Shown: one piece after another, positions 9,106 through 17,384 of the stretch | How the letters are laid out: the number at the start of each line of letters is the position of its first letter | Numbering within the stretch: the stretch's first letter is position 1 | Notes under the pieces: model-generated | Told to the model about the DNA's origin: nothing | What the model saw: only the letters and a program-made list of their open reading frames with translations | The model's database searches: none | Assembly: GCF_002929505.1 (NCBI RefSeq) | Contig: NZ_PJJL01000065.1 | Location: forward strand, 89,597 to 153,596 | Reading direction: 5' to 3' | DNA from: Cryobacterium sp. Y57 | Lineage (GTDB): Bacteria > Actinomycetota > Actinomycetes > Actinomycetales > Microbacteriaceae | Length of the DNA: 64,000 nt | Translations under genes and position numbers: made by a program

Positions 9106-9253
9106 GTGGGGGTTTTCTCCTTTAAGTTTGCTTCTCGCCATTCTGGCGACGAAGGCTCGCGTGCCCGTATGACAAGCGAGTTGGACGAGTCGATTCCGTA
9201 AAAATCGACCCCGTCCAGCCTAACAGATCCGCTCGAAGCCACCGGCGTCAGCC

Positions 9254-9282
9254 TTGCCAGAATCGCGGTCCGCGAGTATTTT
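9254..9282 (+). promoter_or_regulatory. Promoter of the GH105-like gene, leaderless
   Basis: TTGCCA (9254-9259), 17-bp spacer, TATTTT (9277-9282), then 6 nt to the ATG at 9289. No Shine-Dalgarno sequence can fit, so the mRNA should begin at the start codon. Confidence 0.7.
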
Positions 9283-9288
9283 GTCACC

Positions 9289-11013
9289 ATGAAAACCGTG
9301 CTCGCCTTGCTCTTGACAGTTATCGTCATTGTTCTGCCGACCGCGCAGACCTCGCAGGCCGCTCCTGCGGCACTGCCCTCTCGTTCGTCAATCGTGCAGG
9401 CCGCGCGCTCCGCAACCGACTATTTCTATGCGCACAATGGCGGAGCGAGCTCCGATGCCGGCTGGAAATGGGCCCCCTATTTCATGGGGGTAGAGGCCCT
9501 CGTTCAGGAAACCAATGATCCGATCTACCGACAGTGGCTGCAGTCCTGGGGCGCACGAAACAACTGGACCGCCGACGCACCGTCAAGCCCCACGTCGAAC
9601 CCCGACAGTCGTGCGGCCATCCAGGTCTGGCAGGACTCCGCAAATGTCGGGGTGAATGCAAACCTTGCGCCATCCGACAGGCTCATGGCCGGGGACCTCA
9701 GCCTCGCACCCAACCGGTATTGGTGGATCGACTCGATGTTCATGGGCCTGCCCCTGTGGCCGCGCTGGGCTACCCGAACCGGCAAGTCCACTTATCAAGC
9801 GAAGCATTCGCAGTTCTATAATTTTCTCAAGAACGACGGCACGACGCCGGTACGGCCTGGCTGCACCGCCGACGGGCTGTTTGATGTGAGCGAACAGCTG
9901 TGGTGGCGGGATTGCAAGTACGTCGGACAGCGAGATTCGCTCGGCCACAAAGTCATGTGGGCGCGAGGTAACGGCTGGGTGATCGGGGCGATGGCGCGCA
10001 CGCTGATGGTGTTGCCGCCGGCAGACCCGCAGTTCACCGAGTATAAAACCATGCTCCAGAAGATGGCCGCCCGGCTGGCCCAGCTCCAGGGATCTGACGG
10101 AATGTGGCGCAGCAGCCTGCTCAGCCCGTCACTCTTTCCAGCGCCCGAAACCAGCGGTACGGCGCTCTTCGTCTACGCGATGGCGTACGGCATCCGCACC
10201 GGCCTACTCGACTCGGCGACCTACCTTCCAGTCATCACGCGCGCTTGGGCCGGACTCAGCACGATTTCGCTGAAAAGTTCGGGCTTCTTGTCAAACTGCC
10301 AGGGCGTTGGGGAGGCCCCGGCCAATCCCAGCACGACAACGTCCATTGCCTACTGCGTTGGTGCGTTCACGTTGGCTGCGTCCGAGGTCGCCCGACTGAG
10401 CGGTGTCCTGGCCTCCGACACCTTCGGTCGCACCGTCACCGGCGCCCTGGGATCAGCCGAGCTGGGAGGTTCGTGGACCGCAGCCACCGGCTCCTCCGTG
10501 GCACGCGGAGTCGCGCAGCTGACCACGACGCCGGGAAGCACCCGGGGTTCGTACCTGAATGGAGTGTCCAGCCAGGACACTGAGGTGCGCACGAGCCTCA
10601 ACTTCGTGCGACCGACTACCGGGTCTGCCTACATCGCGGTCATCGGTCGGCGCATCGGCAGCGCGTCCTACGGAGCCAGGCTCGTTGTGGCGCCGAATGG
10701 AAGCGTCAAGCTGCAGATTCGACGCACGAATTCGACCGTGGTGGATCTGATCGTTCCCGGGCTCACCTACGCCCCTGGAAATCGACTGCAACTTCGATTG
10801 CAGGTCACGGGAGCCTCGCCCACGGCGATTCGAGCCAAGGTATGGAAGGTTGGCACGGCCGAACCCAGCACATGGCAGGTCAGCACGAGCGACTCGACGG
10901 CCGGCCTGCAATCGGTTGGTTCCATCGGCCTGGTGCTGTACTCCGGCAGCAACGCCGTTCCCTCGCCCCTCGTCGTGTCGATCGAAGAGCTCTGGGCCGG
11001 CTCCACCCGATAA
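9289..11013 (+). CDS. Secreted GH88/GH105-type glycoside hydrolase with C-terminal lectin-like domain
   Basis: 574 residues. An N-terminal signal peptide (hydrophobic residues 3-25, AXA-like site near TSQAAPAA) indicates export. Residues about 35-365 form an (alpha/alpha)6 barrel of the unsaturated rhamnogalacturonyl hydrolase type, with the signature WARGNGWVIGAMART and YWWIDSMFMGLPLW. In the family an aspartate adds water to the 4,5-unsaturated sugar made by pectate or rhamnogalacturonan lyases. Residues about 370-574 form a beta-rich domain (SDTFGRTVTGALG, repeated hydrophobic strands) resembling concanavalin-like carbohydrate-binding modules. Neighbours are unrelated, so it looks like a single-gene unit for plant polysaccharide use. 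The substrate is inferred. Confidence 0.82.
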   Translation: MKTVLALLLTVIVIVLPTAQTSQAAPAALPSRSSIVQAARSATDYFYAHNGGASSDAGWKWAPYFMGVEALVQETNDPIYRQWLQSWGARNNWTADAPSSPTSNPDSRAAIQVWQDSANVGVNANLAPSDRLMAGDLSLAPNRYWWIDSMFMGLPLWPRWATRTGKSTYQAKHSQFYNFLKNDGTTPVRPGCTADGLFDVSEQLWWRDCKYVGQRDSLGHKVMWARGNGWVIGAMARTLMVLPPADPQFTEYKTMLQKMAARLAQLQGSDGMWRSSLLSPSLFPAPETSGTALFVYAMAYGIRTGLLDSATYLPVITRAWAGLSTISLKSSGFLSNCQGVGEAPANPSTTTSIAYCVGAFTLAASEVARLSGVLASDTFGRTVTGALGSAELGGSWTAATGSSVARGVAQLTTTPGSTRGSYLNGVSSQDTEVRTSLNFVRPTTGSAYIAVIGRRIGSASYGARLVVAPNGSVKLQIRRTNSTVVDLIVPGLTYAPGNRLQLRLQVTGASPTAIRAKVWKVGTAEPSTWQVSTSDSTAGLQSVGSIGLVLYSGSNAVPSPLVVSIEELWAGSTR

Positions 11014-11165
11014 CCGAGGTTCGAGTGATCGCCCGGATCCCTCCGGCGCTGTTGCGCCGATCTGCGCGGTCAATGCCTGTCTGCTCGGTCAAGGCCGATC
11101 TGCTCGATCGACGCCGATCTGCTCGCCAGCTCGCGCTCGAGCGGGGAACGAGCGAACAATGATCG

Positions 11166-12692
11166 TTAGTCGATGCGTGTCGCCTCGCCTGCAGTGACCC
11201 TGGCCGCTTCGGCGGCAGCGGCACGCTGCTTGATGCCGAGTATCGAGTGTCGGCGTCCATAGGCAAAGTAGACGATGAAGCCCACGACCAGCCAGACCGC
11301 GAAGCGCACCCAGGTGAGGGTCGTGAGGTTCAGCATCAGCCAGATGCACAGCACAGCCGAGAGAATCGGCAGCACCGGGGAGAACGGCACCTTGAAAGCG
11401 CGCGGCAGGTCGGGGCGTTTCTTACGCAGCACAACCACGGCGATGCTGACGAGCACGAACGCCGACAGGGTACCGATGTTGATCATTTCTTCGAGCACCC
11501 CAACGTCGGTGAGGCCGGCAAGCAATGCGACGGCGGCACCGGAGATGATCTGGATCCGTGCCGGAGTGCGGCGTTTCTCGGTCGTGACGCTCAGCCAGCG
11601 CGGCAGCAGGCCGTCGCGACTCATCGCGAACAGCACGCGGGAGAGGCCGAGCAGCAGCACCATGATGACCGTCGTGAGACCGACCAGGATTCCGATCGAA
11701 ATGATCTGGGCAGCCCAGCCGGCGCCGACAGCGACGAACGCGGTGGCGAGTGACGCGTTCGGGTCGTCGGCAAGCACCGTGTACGGCACCATCCCGGTCA
11801 GTACCAAGCTCACGCCGAGATAGAGCACCGTGACGATGGCCAGTCCGGCGAAGATACCTCTCGGCAGGGTCTTCTGCGGATTCTTGACCTCTTCGGCGCT
11901 CGTAGCGACGACATCGAAACCGATGAACGCGAAGAACACCAGGGATGCGCCGGCGAGCAGGCCGAACAGGCCGTACTGTGCGGGGGCCGCACCGGTCATG
12001 AAGGAGAACAGCGACTGCATCCAGACGTCACCGTCTCCGCCCTGTGTGGGCACCTCGGCGGGGATGAACGGGGTGTAGTTCTTCGGGCTGATGAAGAAGG
12101 CTCCGACGATGATGACGAAGACGACGATGGCGACCTTGATGATCGTGAAGACGCTGGCCACGCGGGCGGAGAGCTGAGTGCCGAGCACAAGCAGGGCGGT
12201 GAAGATGGCCACGATGACGAAGGCGCCCCAGCTCACGTCCAGGCCGAGCACCTTGATGGTGGCGGGAACGTTCCAGCCGGCCAGGTCGAAGACTGTGCTG
12301 AGGTAAATGCCCCAGTATTTGGCGATCACGGCGGCAGCGGTCAGCATCTCGAGGATGAGGTCCCAGCCGATGATCCAGGCCAACAGCTCGCCGAGGGTGG
12401 CGTAGGTGAAAGTGTAGGCGGAGCCGGCGACCGGCACCGCGGACGCGAACTCGGCATAACACATGATGGCGAGGGCGCAGGTGACGGCGGCCAGCAGAAA
12501 AGCAAGCGTGACCGACGGTCCGGCATAACTGCCGGCGGCCTTGGCCCCTACCGAGAAGATTCCCGCACCGACAGCCACGGCGACACCCATGATCATGAGG
12601 TCCCAGGTACCCAGAGTGCGTTTAAGGCTGTGGCCCTTCTCCAGCGAGTCTGCTATCGAATCTTCAATACTCTTGGTGCGCGAGAGACTCAT
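11166..12692 (-). CDS. APC-family amino acid permease (cationic amino acid transporter type)
   Basis: 508 residues with about 12 to 14 hydrophobic helices. The first helix carries the substrate-binding glycine-rich break GAGIFSVGAKAAG, preceded by the conserved RTLGTWDLMIMG, both hallmarks of the YfnA/CAT branch. The segment CYAEFASAVPVAGSAYTF is also diagnostic. It imports amino acids, probably by proton symport. The exact substrate cannot be read from sequence. It is a single gene between rpsO and the GH105-like gene, reading toward the latter. The start is the ATG at 12692, and the 5' untranslated region has no clear Shine-Dalgarno sequence. Confidence 0.92.
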   Translation of the reverse strand: MSLSRTKSIEDSIADSLEKGHSLKRTLGTWDLMIMGVAVAVGAGIFSVGAKAAGSYAGPSVTLAFLLAAVTCALAIMCYAEFASAVPVAGSAYTFTYATLGELLAWIIGWDLILEMLTAAAVIAKYWGIYLSTVFDLAGWNVPATIKVLGLDVSWGAFVIVAIFTALLVLGTQLSARVASVFTIIKVAIVVFVIIVGAFFISPKNYTPFIPAEVPTQGGDGDVWMQSLFSFMTGAAPAQYGLFGLLAGASLVFFAFIGFDVVATSAEEVKNPQKTLPRGIFAGLAIVTVLYLGVSLVLTGMVPYTVLADDPNASLATAFVAVGAGWAAQIISIGILVGLTTVIMVLLLGLSRVLFAMSRDGLLPRWLSVTTEKRRTPARIQIISGAAVALLAGLTDVGVLEEMINIGTLSAFVLVSIAVVVLRKKRPDLPRAFKVPFSPVLPILSAVLCIWLMLNLTTLTWVRFAVWLVVGFIVYFAYGRRHSILGIKQRAAAAEAARVTAGEATRID

Positions 12693-12785
12693 GCGTAGTG
12701 GTGTCCGTTCGTTATTGCCAACCCCCTATGCTAGCAACCCGATTCTCACCTGTTCAGTACCTGCCCCGAGATGACGCGGTACGCA

Positions 12786-12820
12786 CAACGGGCCGCCACC
12801 AAAAAGGTGACGGCCCGTTG
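12786..12820 (-). terminator. Hairpin downstream of rpsO
   Basis: 15-nt arms (12786-12800 and 12806-12820) with one mismatch and an AAAAA loop lie just after the rpsO stop. No U-tract follows on either strand, so it may act as a terminator or as a 3' end protected from exonucleases. Confidence 0.6.
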
Positions 12821-12863
12821 TGAAGAAGTTTGCGTTATCAACGCTGCCTTCGCTACAAAGAAA

Positions 12864-13133
12864 TTAGCGACGCAGGCCGAGGCTGCCGATCAGTGTGCGG
12901 TATCGAGTAATGTCGATGTCCGACAGGTAACCGAGCAGACGGCGACGCTGACCAACCATGAGAAGCAGGCCACGACGTGAGTGGTGGTCGTGCTTGTGCT
13001 CTTTCAGGTGCTCCGTGAGGTCGAGAATGCGCTGCGTGAGCATTGCAATCTGAACTTCCGGGGACCCGGTGTCGCCTGGGTGCGTAGCGTACTTTTCGAT
13101 GATCGCCTTCTTAGCATCTGGTTCGAGTGCCAT
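12864..13133 (-). CDS. rpsO: 30S ribosomal protein S15
   Basis: 89 residues from the ATG at 13133 ([11 protein letters not shown]), preceded by AAAGGGG. The conserved core [15 protein letters not shown]...[16 protein letters not shown]...RRRLLGYL is complete and of normal length. S15 binds the central domain of 16S rRNA and is an early assembly protein. It is commonly followed directly by pnp, but here a permease and a glycoside hydrolase gene lie between them. A hairpin ends the transcript immediately downstream. Confidence 0.98.
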   Translation of the reverse strand: MALEPDAKKAIIEKYATHPGDTGSPEVQIAMLTQRILDLTEHLKEHKHDHHSRRGLLLMVGQRRRLLGYLSDIDITRYRTLIGSLGLRR

Positions 13134-13338
13134 AAAGTGGGATCCCCTTTCTCTCACTGCGCGGTGCCCTTGGCCAAATGCCTGAGCTCTCTTTATCCGC
13201 GGCCGTTGAACGGCAACCTTCATACTTTAGCAGAGTGGATGACCAACGCGCTCACCCGGCGGGAATTGGCGGCAACGAACCGGTCTGTCCTCACCCCGGC
13301 TACCGCTACAGTGGTGGAACAATCGAGGAGGTGCACGT

Positions 13339-13671
13339 TTGGGTACATTGCTTTACGGCAATCCGGGCATCGTGATCACCTTCGATGATCGCGCCCTGAT
13401 GCACTTGCAGATCGTGATCAGCACCAAGCTGCGTCGACGCGAAAGTTTCGTCTTCACCTGGACCGATTCTGTCGGTGAGGGCAGCGGCCGCAGCGCCATC
13501 TGGCTCGACCCGACGAGCACGCTTTACTACCGGTATTTCGGCAGCCGGACCCCGTCTATCAATCGTGACTGGATCGAGGCGCTCATGCTTTCGGCCAACA
13601 GCGCCGGCGGCCTGGTCTTCATCGCCGAACCCGAGCCGAGCGCGCTGCCCTCCACGAAGACGCGTCGCTAA
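13339..13671 (+). CDS. DUF7882-type small actinobacterial protein
   Basis: 110 residues from a TTG at 13339, fixed by a GAGGAGG ribosome-binding site 7 nt upstream (13325-13331). The sequence (FDDRALMHLQIVISTKLRR, SFVFTWTD, GSGRSAIWL, SINRDWIEAL) matches a small family common in Microbacteriaceae. Members are sometimes mislabelled ATP-dependent DNA ligase, although the protein has no ligase motif. No signal peptide or membrane segment. Its function is unknown. It converges on the aminotransferase remnant, one base away. Confidence 0.8.
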   Translation: MGTLLYGNPGIVITFDDRALMHLQIVISTKLRRRESFVFTWTDSVGEGSGRSAIWLDPTSTLYYRYFGSRTPSINRDWIEALMLSANSAGGLVFIAEPEPSALPSTKTRR

Positions 13672-13672
13672 C

Positions 13673-14079
13673 TCACGCGGTGAGCTCGCCGAGCACCTCG
13701 TCGAGAGCGTGCAGAAAATGGCTGGTGCTGGTGACGGTGAGGCAGAGCGGCGGCGTGATCTTGAGTACGTTTTCGAAGTGGCATGTGCGCTGCACGATGA
13801 TGCCCCGCAGGAGGAATTCGTCACGGAGCCGGGCCGCCGCCGCGGTTGCCGGAGTGGACTTCGCCCGGTCGCTGACCAGTTCGACGCCAAGTTAGAGCCC
13901 CAGACCGTAGACCGCACCGATCAGGTCGAACCGTTCGCCAAGCCGTTCACGCTCTGGCTTGAGATGCCGCCCGACGATGTCGGCGTTGCCGTGCAGACCC
14001 TCGTCACGCATGATAGGGAGCACCTTCAGGCCGTCTATCGGCGCCGTGATCACGGTCCCGGTGACAGGATCAAATCGGT
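13673..14079 (-). pseudogene. C-terminal remnant of a class III aminotransferase
   Basis: On the minus strand, starting just after the AI-2E gene, the frame reads like the end of a PLP-dependent class III aminotransferase: GLKVLPIMRDEGL, then FDLIGAVYGLGL, then LGVELVSDRAKS, then NVLKITPPLCL and HALDEVLGELTA before a stop at 13673. One in-frame TAA (13892-13894) interrupts GLGL-LGVELV exactly where homologues have a tyrosine, consistent with a TAC/TAT to TAA change. The N-terminal two thirds, with the PLP lysine, are missing. No start codon or ribosome-binding site is evident, so it is a dead fragment. Confidence 0.72.
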
Positions 14080-15201
14080 TCAGCGCCTGCGAACACGACG
14101 CTTCGACGGGCTCACCGCGGCAGTCGGACGCGGCGCATCCGGTGTGTTCCAGGCTTTGGCGATGGCCCAGGCGACGGCCGCGATCGGTACCGACAGTACG
14201 GCACCGACGATACCGCCAAGGATGGTTCCGGCGGTCAGCCCGACCAGGATGACGAGCGGATGCAGCTTCAACGACTGCGCCATGACGACCGGCTGCAGAA
14301 AGTTGCCCTCGAGTTGGTTGACCGCGATCACGATGATGATGACGATGAGGGCGACGCCCGGCCCACTCGCGACGAGGGCGACCAAGGCTGCGAGCACACC
14401 GGCCGCGGTCGCACCGATCAACGGAATGAACGCACCGAGGAAAACGATGACCGAGAGTGGGAGGGCGAGCGGCACCTGCAAGATTGCAAGGCCGATGCCG
14501 ATCGCGGTGGCGTCGACGGCGGCGACGATCGCCGTGCCGCGTACGTAACCGCCGAGCACCCGCAGTGAGGTGTGGCCGATGCGGCGCCCGCGGGCGAGGC
14601 GCTCGCCCTTGAACGGCGTCAGGAAGAAGTTCCAGATCTGGCCGCCGTCTTTGAGAAAGAAGAACAATATGACTATGAGTAGCACGGTTCCGGTGATCAG
14701 TTCGAAGACAGCGGATGCCCCGGCAAGTGCTCCGGTGCCGAACTGGCTGCTGGTGAGAAAATCGACGATTGCCGTGCGGGCGTCGTCGATCTGCTTTGCG
14801 TCGACCTGGATCGGCCCGTCGATGAGGAACTGCTGAAGGCGGTCGATACCCTGGGAGGCCGAGGAGAACAGCTCGTTCCACTGGTCACGTACAGCGAAGA
14901 CGATGAGCGTGATGATGCCGCCGAACACGACGATGCCGCCGAGCAGGGTGATCCAGGTGGCCAGGATGGCAGCGACGCCACGCTTCCGCAGGCCGTTGAT
15001 CACCGGGCTCAACGCTGAGGCGAGGATTATCGCTATCAGCACCGGGATGACGACGAGCTTGAGTTGCACCAGGCCGAAGATGATCACCGAGGCCAGCAGG
15101 ATGACGAGCAAAATCTGGCCGCTGCGCAATCCGAGCCAGCCGAGCCGATCGGTCAGCGGGGTGCGAGGCACCAGGGGGGTGAGGTCGTCGTGTGCGCGCA
15201 T
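14080..15201 (-). CDS. AI-2E family (UPF0118) membrane transporter
   Basis: 373 residues with about eight hydrophobic segments in the arrangement of PF01594 proteins: two N-terminal helices (residues 27-75), a hairpin, a soluble stretch (DQWNELFSSASQGIDRLQQFL), and the signatures GGYVRGTAIVAAVDA and LEGNFLQPVVMAQSLKLHPL. Family members include an autoinducer-2 exporter and sodium/proton antiporters, so the substrate is open. The last residues are basic (SKRRVRRR). A TAGGCT -10 lies 6 nt before the ATG, which predicts a leaderless mRNA. Downstream is the aminotransferase remnant, which begins right at this stop codon. Confidence 0.88.
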   Translation of the reverse strand: MRAHDDLTPLVPRTPLTDRLGWLGLRSGQILLVILLASVIIFGLVQLKLVVIPVLIAIILASALSPVINGLRKRGVAAILATWITLLGGIVVFGGIITLIVFAVRDQWNELFSSASQGIDRLQQFLIDGPIQVDAKQIDDARTAIVDFLTSSQFGTGALAGASAVFELITGTVLLIVILFFFLKDGGQIWNFFLTPFKGERLARGRRIGHTSLRVLGGYVRGTAIVAAVDATAIGIGLAILQVPLALPLSVIVFLGAFIPLIGATAAGVLAALVALVASGPGVALIVIIIVIAVNQLEGNFLQPVVMAQSLKLHPLVILVGLTAGTILGGIVGAVLSVPIAAVAWAIAKAWNTPDAPRPTAAVSPSKRRVRRR

Positions 15202-15207
15202 GCACCC

Positions 15208-15213
15208 AGCCTA
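15208..15213 (-). promoter_or_regulatory. -10 element of the AI-2E-type gene (leaderless)
   Basis: TAGGCT on the minus strand, ending 6 nt before the ATG at 15201. Confidence 0.5.
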
Positions 15214-15260
15214 GACATCCGCCGTGCGGAAACCCCGCTCGACCGGTCTCTTTGGCTGAT

Positions 15261-16151
15261 TCATGTGAAAATGGCGGCGACCGCACCGAGGATCGACTCA
15301 TCGCCCGAGTAGATCCCATTCTCGCGCGGCCAGTGGCTGATCACGTCGGTGAAGCCGAGCTCGGCGGCCCGGCCGACGGCATCCTCGAACACATTTATGC
15401 TCTGCAGGGAATATGTTCCGCCGCTGTCGAGCGAGAGATAACGGTCGATCGTAAGGGGGTCGCGACCGTCGCCGCTGACAACGTCGTCGAGCCGGTGGGT
15501 GAGATCGCGCACGCTGGTCCACCAACGCTCCCCCTCCGCACCGTCCTGCCCGGTGGTCACCCAGCCCTGCCCGAAACGGCTCACCAGTCCCAGGCCCTTC
15601 GGCCCGTTGGCGGCGATCAGGAACGGTACTCGCTGGCGGGCCGGGCCGCTGGCCGGGTATGCCACCATGCGCGCGTTGTTGGCGGTGTACCACTCGCCGG
15701 CGAAAGTGATGCCGTCGGTCGTGCCGGGTTCTTCGCCGCGCAGCAGCAGGTCGAGGTCTGTGACGAATTCGGCGAAGCGTTCGTGCCGCTGCCGGGGGGT
15801 GTACTCCCGCGCACCGAGAACGCTCGCGTCGAAACCGGTGCCGCCCGATCCGATACCCAGCAGAAACCGCCCGCCGGACACATCGTCGACCGTCGCGACA
15901 TCTTTGGCGAACGGCACCGGATGCCGAAAGTTCGGTGACGAGACACAGGTGCCCAGCATGATGCGTTCGGTCACGGCCGCGGCAGCGGTCAAGGTGGGGA
16001 TGGTCGCGTTCCACGGTTCATCGGCGAGCGAGCGCCAGGAGAGGTGGTCGTAGGTGAAGGCGTGGTCGAAGCCGTACTGCTCGGCTCCGAGCCATTTTCT
16101 GCGGGCAACCGACCACGGGTCCTGTGGAAGGATGATGATTCCAAAGCGCAT
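15261..16151 (-). CDS. LLM-class flavin/F420-dependent oxidoreductase
   Basis: 296 residues, luciferase-like TIM barrel. Diagnostic segments are the N-terminal strand MRFGIIILPQDPW, FDHAFTYDHLSW (the helix contacting the cofactor), TERIMLGTCVSSPNFRHPVPFAKDVATVDDVSGGRFLLGIGSG, and WVTTGQDGAEGERWW. Actinobacterial members with this pattern usually use coenzyme F420, although FMN cannot be excluded. The substrate is unknown. The gene diverges from the M4 metallopeptidase, with 69 bp between the start codons. A TAAACT -10 lies 6 nt before the ATG, giving a predicted leaderless mRNA. Confidence 0.88.
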   Translation of the reverse strand: MRFGIIILPQDPWSVARRKWLGAEQYGFDHAFTYDHLSWRSLADEPWNATIPTLTAAAAVTERIMLGTCVSSPNFRHPVPFAKDVATVDDVSGGRFLLGIGSGGTGFDASVLGAREYTPRQRHERFAEFVTDLDLLLRGEEPGTTDGITFAGEWYTANNARMVAYPASGPARQRVPFLIAANGPKGLGLVSRFGQGWVTTGQDGAEGERWWTSVRDLTHRLDDVVSGDGRDPLTIDRYLSLDSGGTYSLQSINVFEDAVGRAAELGFTDVISHWPRENGIYSGDESILGAVAAIFT

Positions 16152-16157
16152 GCGACG

Positions 16158-16163
16158 AGTTTA
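16158..16163 (-). promoter_or_regulatory. -10 element of the LLM oxidoreductase gene (leaderless)
   Basis: TAAACT on the minus strand, ending 6 nt before the ATG at 16151. Confidence 0.5.
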
Positions 16164-16186
16164 TTCAGTCGCGCGAAAACGCGTAG

Positions 16187-16214
16187 TTGCAATGTCGGCG
16201 GCCGGTGCCAGACT
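16187..16214 (+). promoter_or_regulatory. Promoter of the M4 metallopeptidase gene
   Basis: TTGCAA (16187-16192), 16-bp spacer, CAGACT (16209-16214), then 6 nt to the ATG at 16221. It lies back to back with the LLM oxidoreductase promoter. Confidence 0.55.
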
Positions 16215-16220
16215 CTGCTC

Positions 16221-17375
16221 ATGGACAATTCCGCGCTCCACACCGTGTGCACAATCGTTCCGCCCTATCTGTTGGTCAGGCTGGCGAAACTTGACGAACC
16301 CCGGTTCGCGCAGGCCGCAGCATCCGCACGGGCGTCATTGCTGCGGGACTCGCAGCTTCGGCAATTGCGCGACGGGGTCCATCCGTTTGCTTATTCCGGA
16401 GCTCGCACCCTGCCGGCGCGTACCCCGGGCGAGTCAGACCGCACCATTTCGGATGCCGGCGGCCAGGAACGACTGCCCGGTCGGCAAGTGCGCGCCGAGG
16501 GGCAGCCTGCCGGGGGCGACCCGGCCGTGAACGAGGCTTACGACGGTCTCGGCGCCACGCAGATGCTGTATTGGACGCAGTACGGACGGGACAGCATCGA
16601 CGGCAACGGACTTCCCATGGATGCGACCGTGCACTACGGCAAACAATACGATAACGCCTTCTGGGACGGCGAACGCATGGTGTTCGGCGACGGTGACGGG
16701 CAGATCTTCAACCGCTTCACTATTTCGCCCAGTGTGATCGGTCACGAGCTCACGCACGGGGTCACCCAATTTACGGCCAATCTTGAGTATCGTGGCCAGT
16801 CGGGGGCCCTCAACGAGTCCATCTCCGACGTGTTCGGCGCCCTGGTCGAGCAGCACGCCAGAAATCAAGCGACGGAAGACGCTAGTTGGCTGATCGGCGA
16901 AGGCCTGTTCACGGACCAGGTCGAGGGTGTTGCCCTGCGCTCGATGAAAGCGCCCGGCACCGCGTATAACGATGATGTGCTGGGTAAAGATCCGCAGCCC
17001 GGCGACATGACCGGGTACATCGAAACCGACGATGACAACGGCGGAGTGCATCTCAATTCCGGTATTCCCAACCGCGCGTTCTACCTGGTTGCCGACACTC
17101 TCGGCGGCAACGCCTGGGAGACCCCGGGCCACATTTGGTATGACACGTTGACCGGCACCGGGCTGAACCGTCAGAGCGACTTTGCTGCTTTCGCTGCGGC
17201 GACGGCCGACACCGCGGCGAGACTGTACGGCAGCGGAGGTGCCGCCCATAACGCGGTGCTCCAGGCCTGGGCGACGGTGGGCGTGGTGGCGGCGATTCCC
17301 GCTCCTCTTCCCCCCATCCGGCCGGTATTGCCAAGACCGCCGACCGCGCAAAATACACCGCTGCCACCCGAGTAG
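16221..17375 (+). CDS. M4 family (protealysin/thermolysin-like) zinc metallopeptidase
   Basis: 384 residues from the ATG at 16221. Zinc site HELTH at residues 175-179, third ligand in NESISD about 20 residues later (near E199), and the catalytic histidine region DDDNGGVHLNSGIPNRAF near 276. There is no Sec signal peptide. A short N-terminal segment with the CTIVPPYLL motif instead matches the protealysin-type propeptide, whose members are kept inactive intracellularly or leave by unknown routes. A proline-rich tail ends the protein. The next gene encodes an emfourin-like inhibitor, a known pairing for this group. Predicted leaderless transcript. Confidence 0.93.
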   Translation: MDNSALHTVCTIVPPYLLVRLAKLDEPRFAQAAASARASLLRDSQLRQLRDGVHPFAYSGARTLPARTPGESDRTISDAGGQERLPGRQVRAEGQPAGGDPAVNEAYDGLGATQMLYWTQYGRDSIDGNGLPMDATVHYGKQYDNAFWDGERMVFGDGDGQIFNRFTISPSVIGHELTHGVTQFTANLEYRGQSGALNESISDVFGALVEQHARNQATEDASWLIGEGLFTDQVEGVALRSMKAPGTAYNDDVLGKDPQPGDMTGYIETDDDNGGVHLNSGIPNRAFYLVADTLGGNAWETPGHIWYDTLTGTGLNRQSDFAAFAAATADTAARLYGSGGAAHNAVLQAWATVGVVAAIPAPLPPIRPVLPRPPTAQNTPLPPE

Positions 17376-17378
17376 CAT
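17373..17378 (+). promoter_or_regulatory. Candidate -10 of the emfourin gene, inside the M4 stop codon
   Basis: TAGCAT starts with the TAG stop of the metallopeptidase and ends 6 nt before the ATG at 17385. No clear -35 is seen, so it could be coincidental. Confidence 0.35.
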
Positions 17379-17384
17379 CGCGGT

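Noticed and set aside
13339..13671. ATP-dependent DNA ligase annotation for the 110-residue protein
   Set aside because: There is no KxDG or other nucleotidyltransferase motif. The label appears to be a propagated error for this family.
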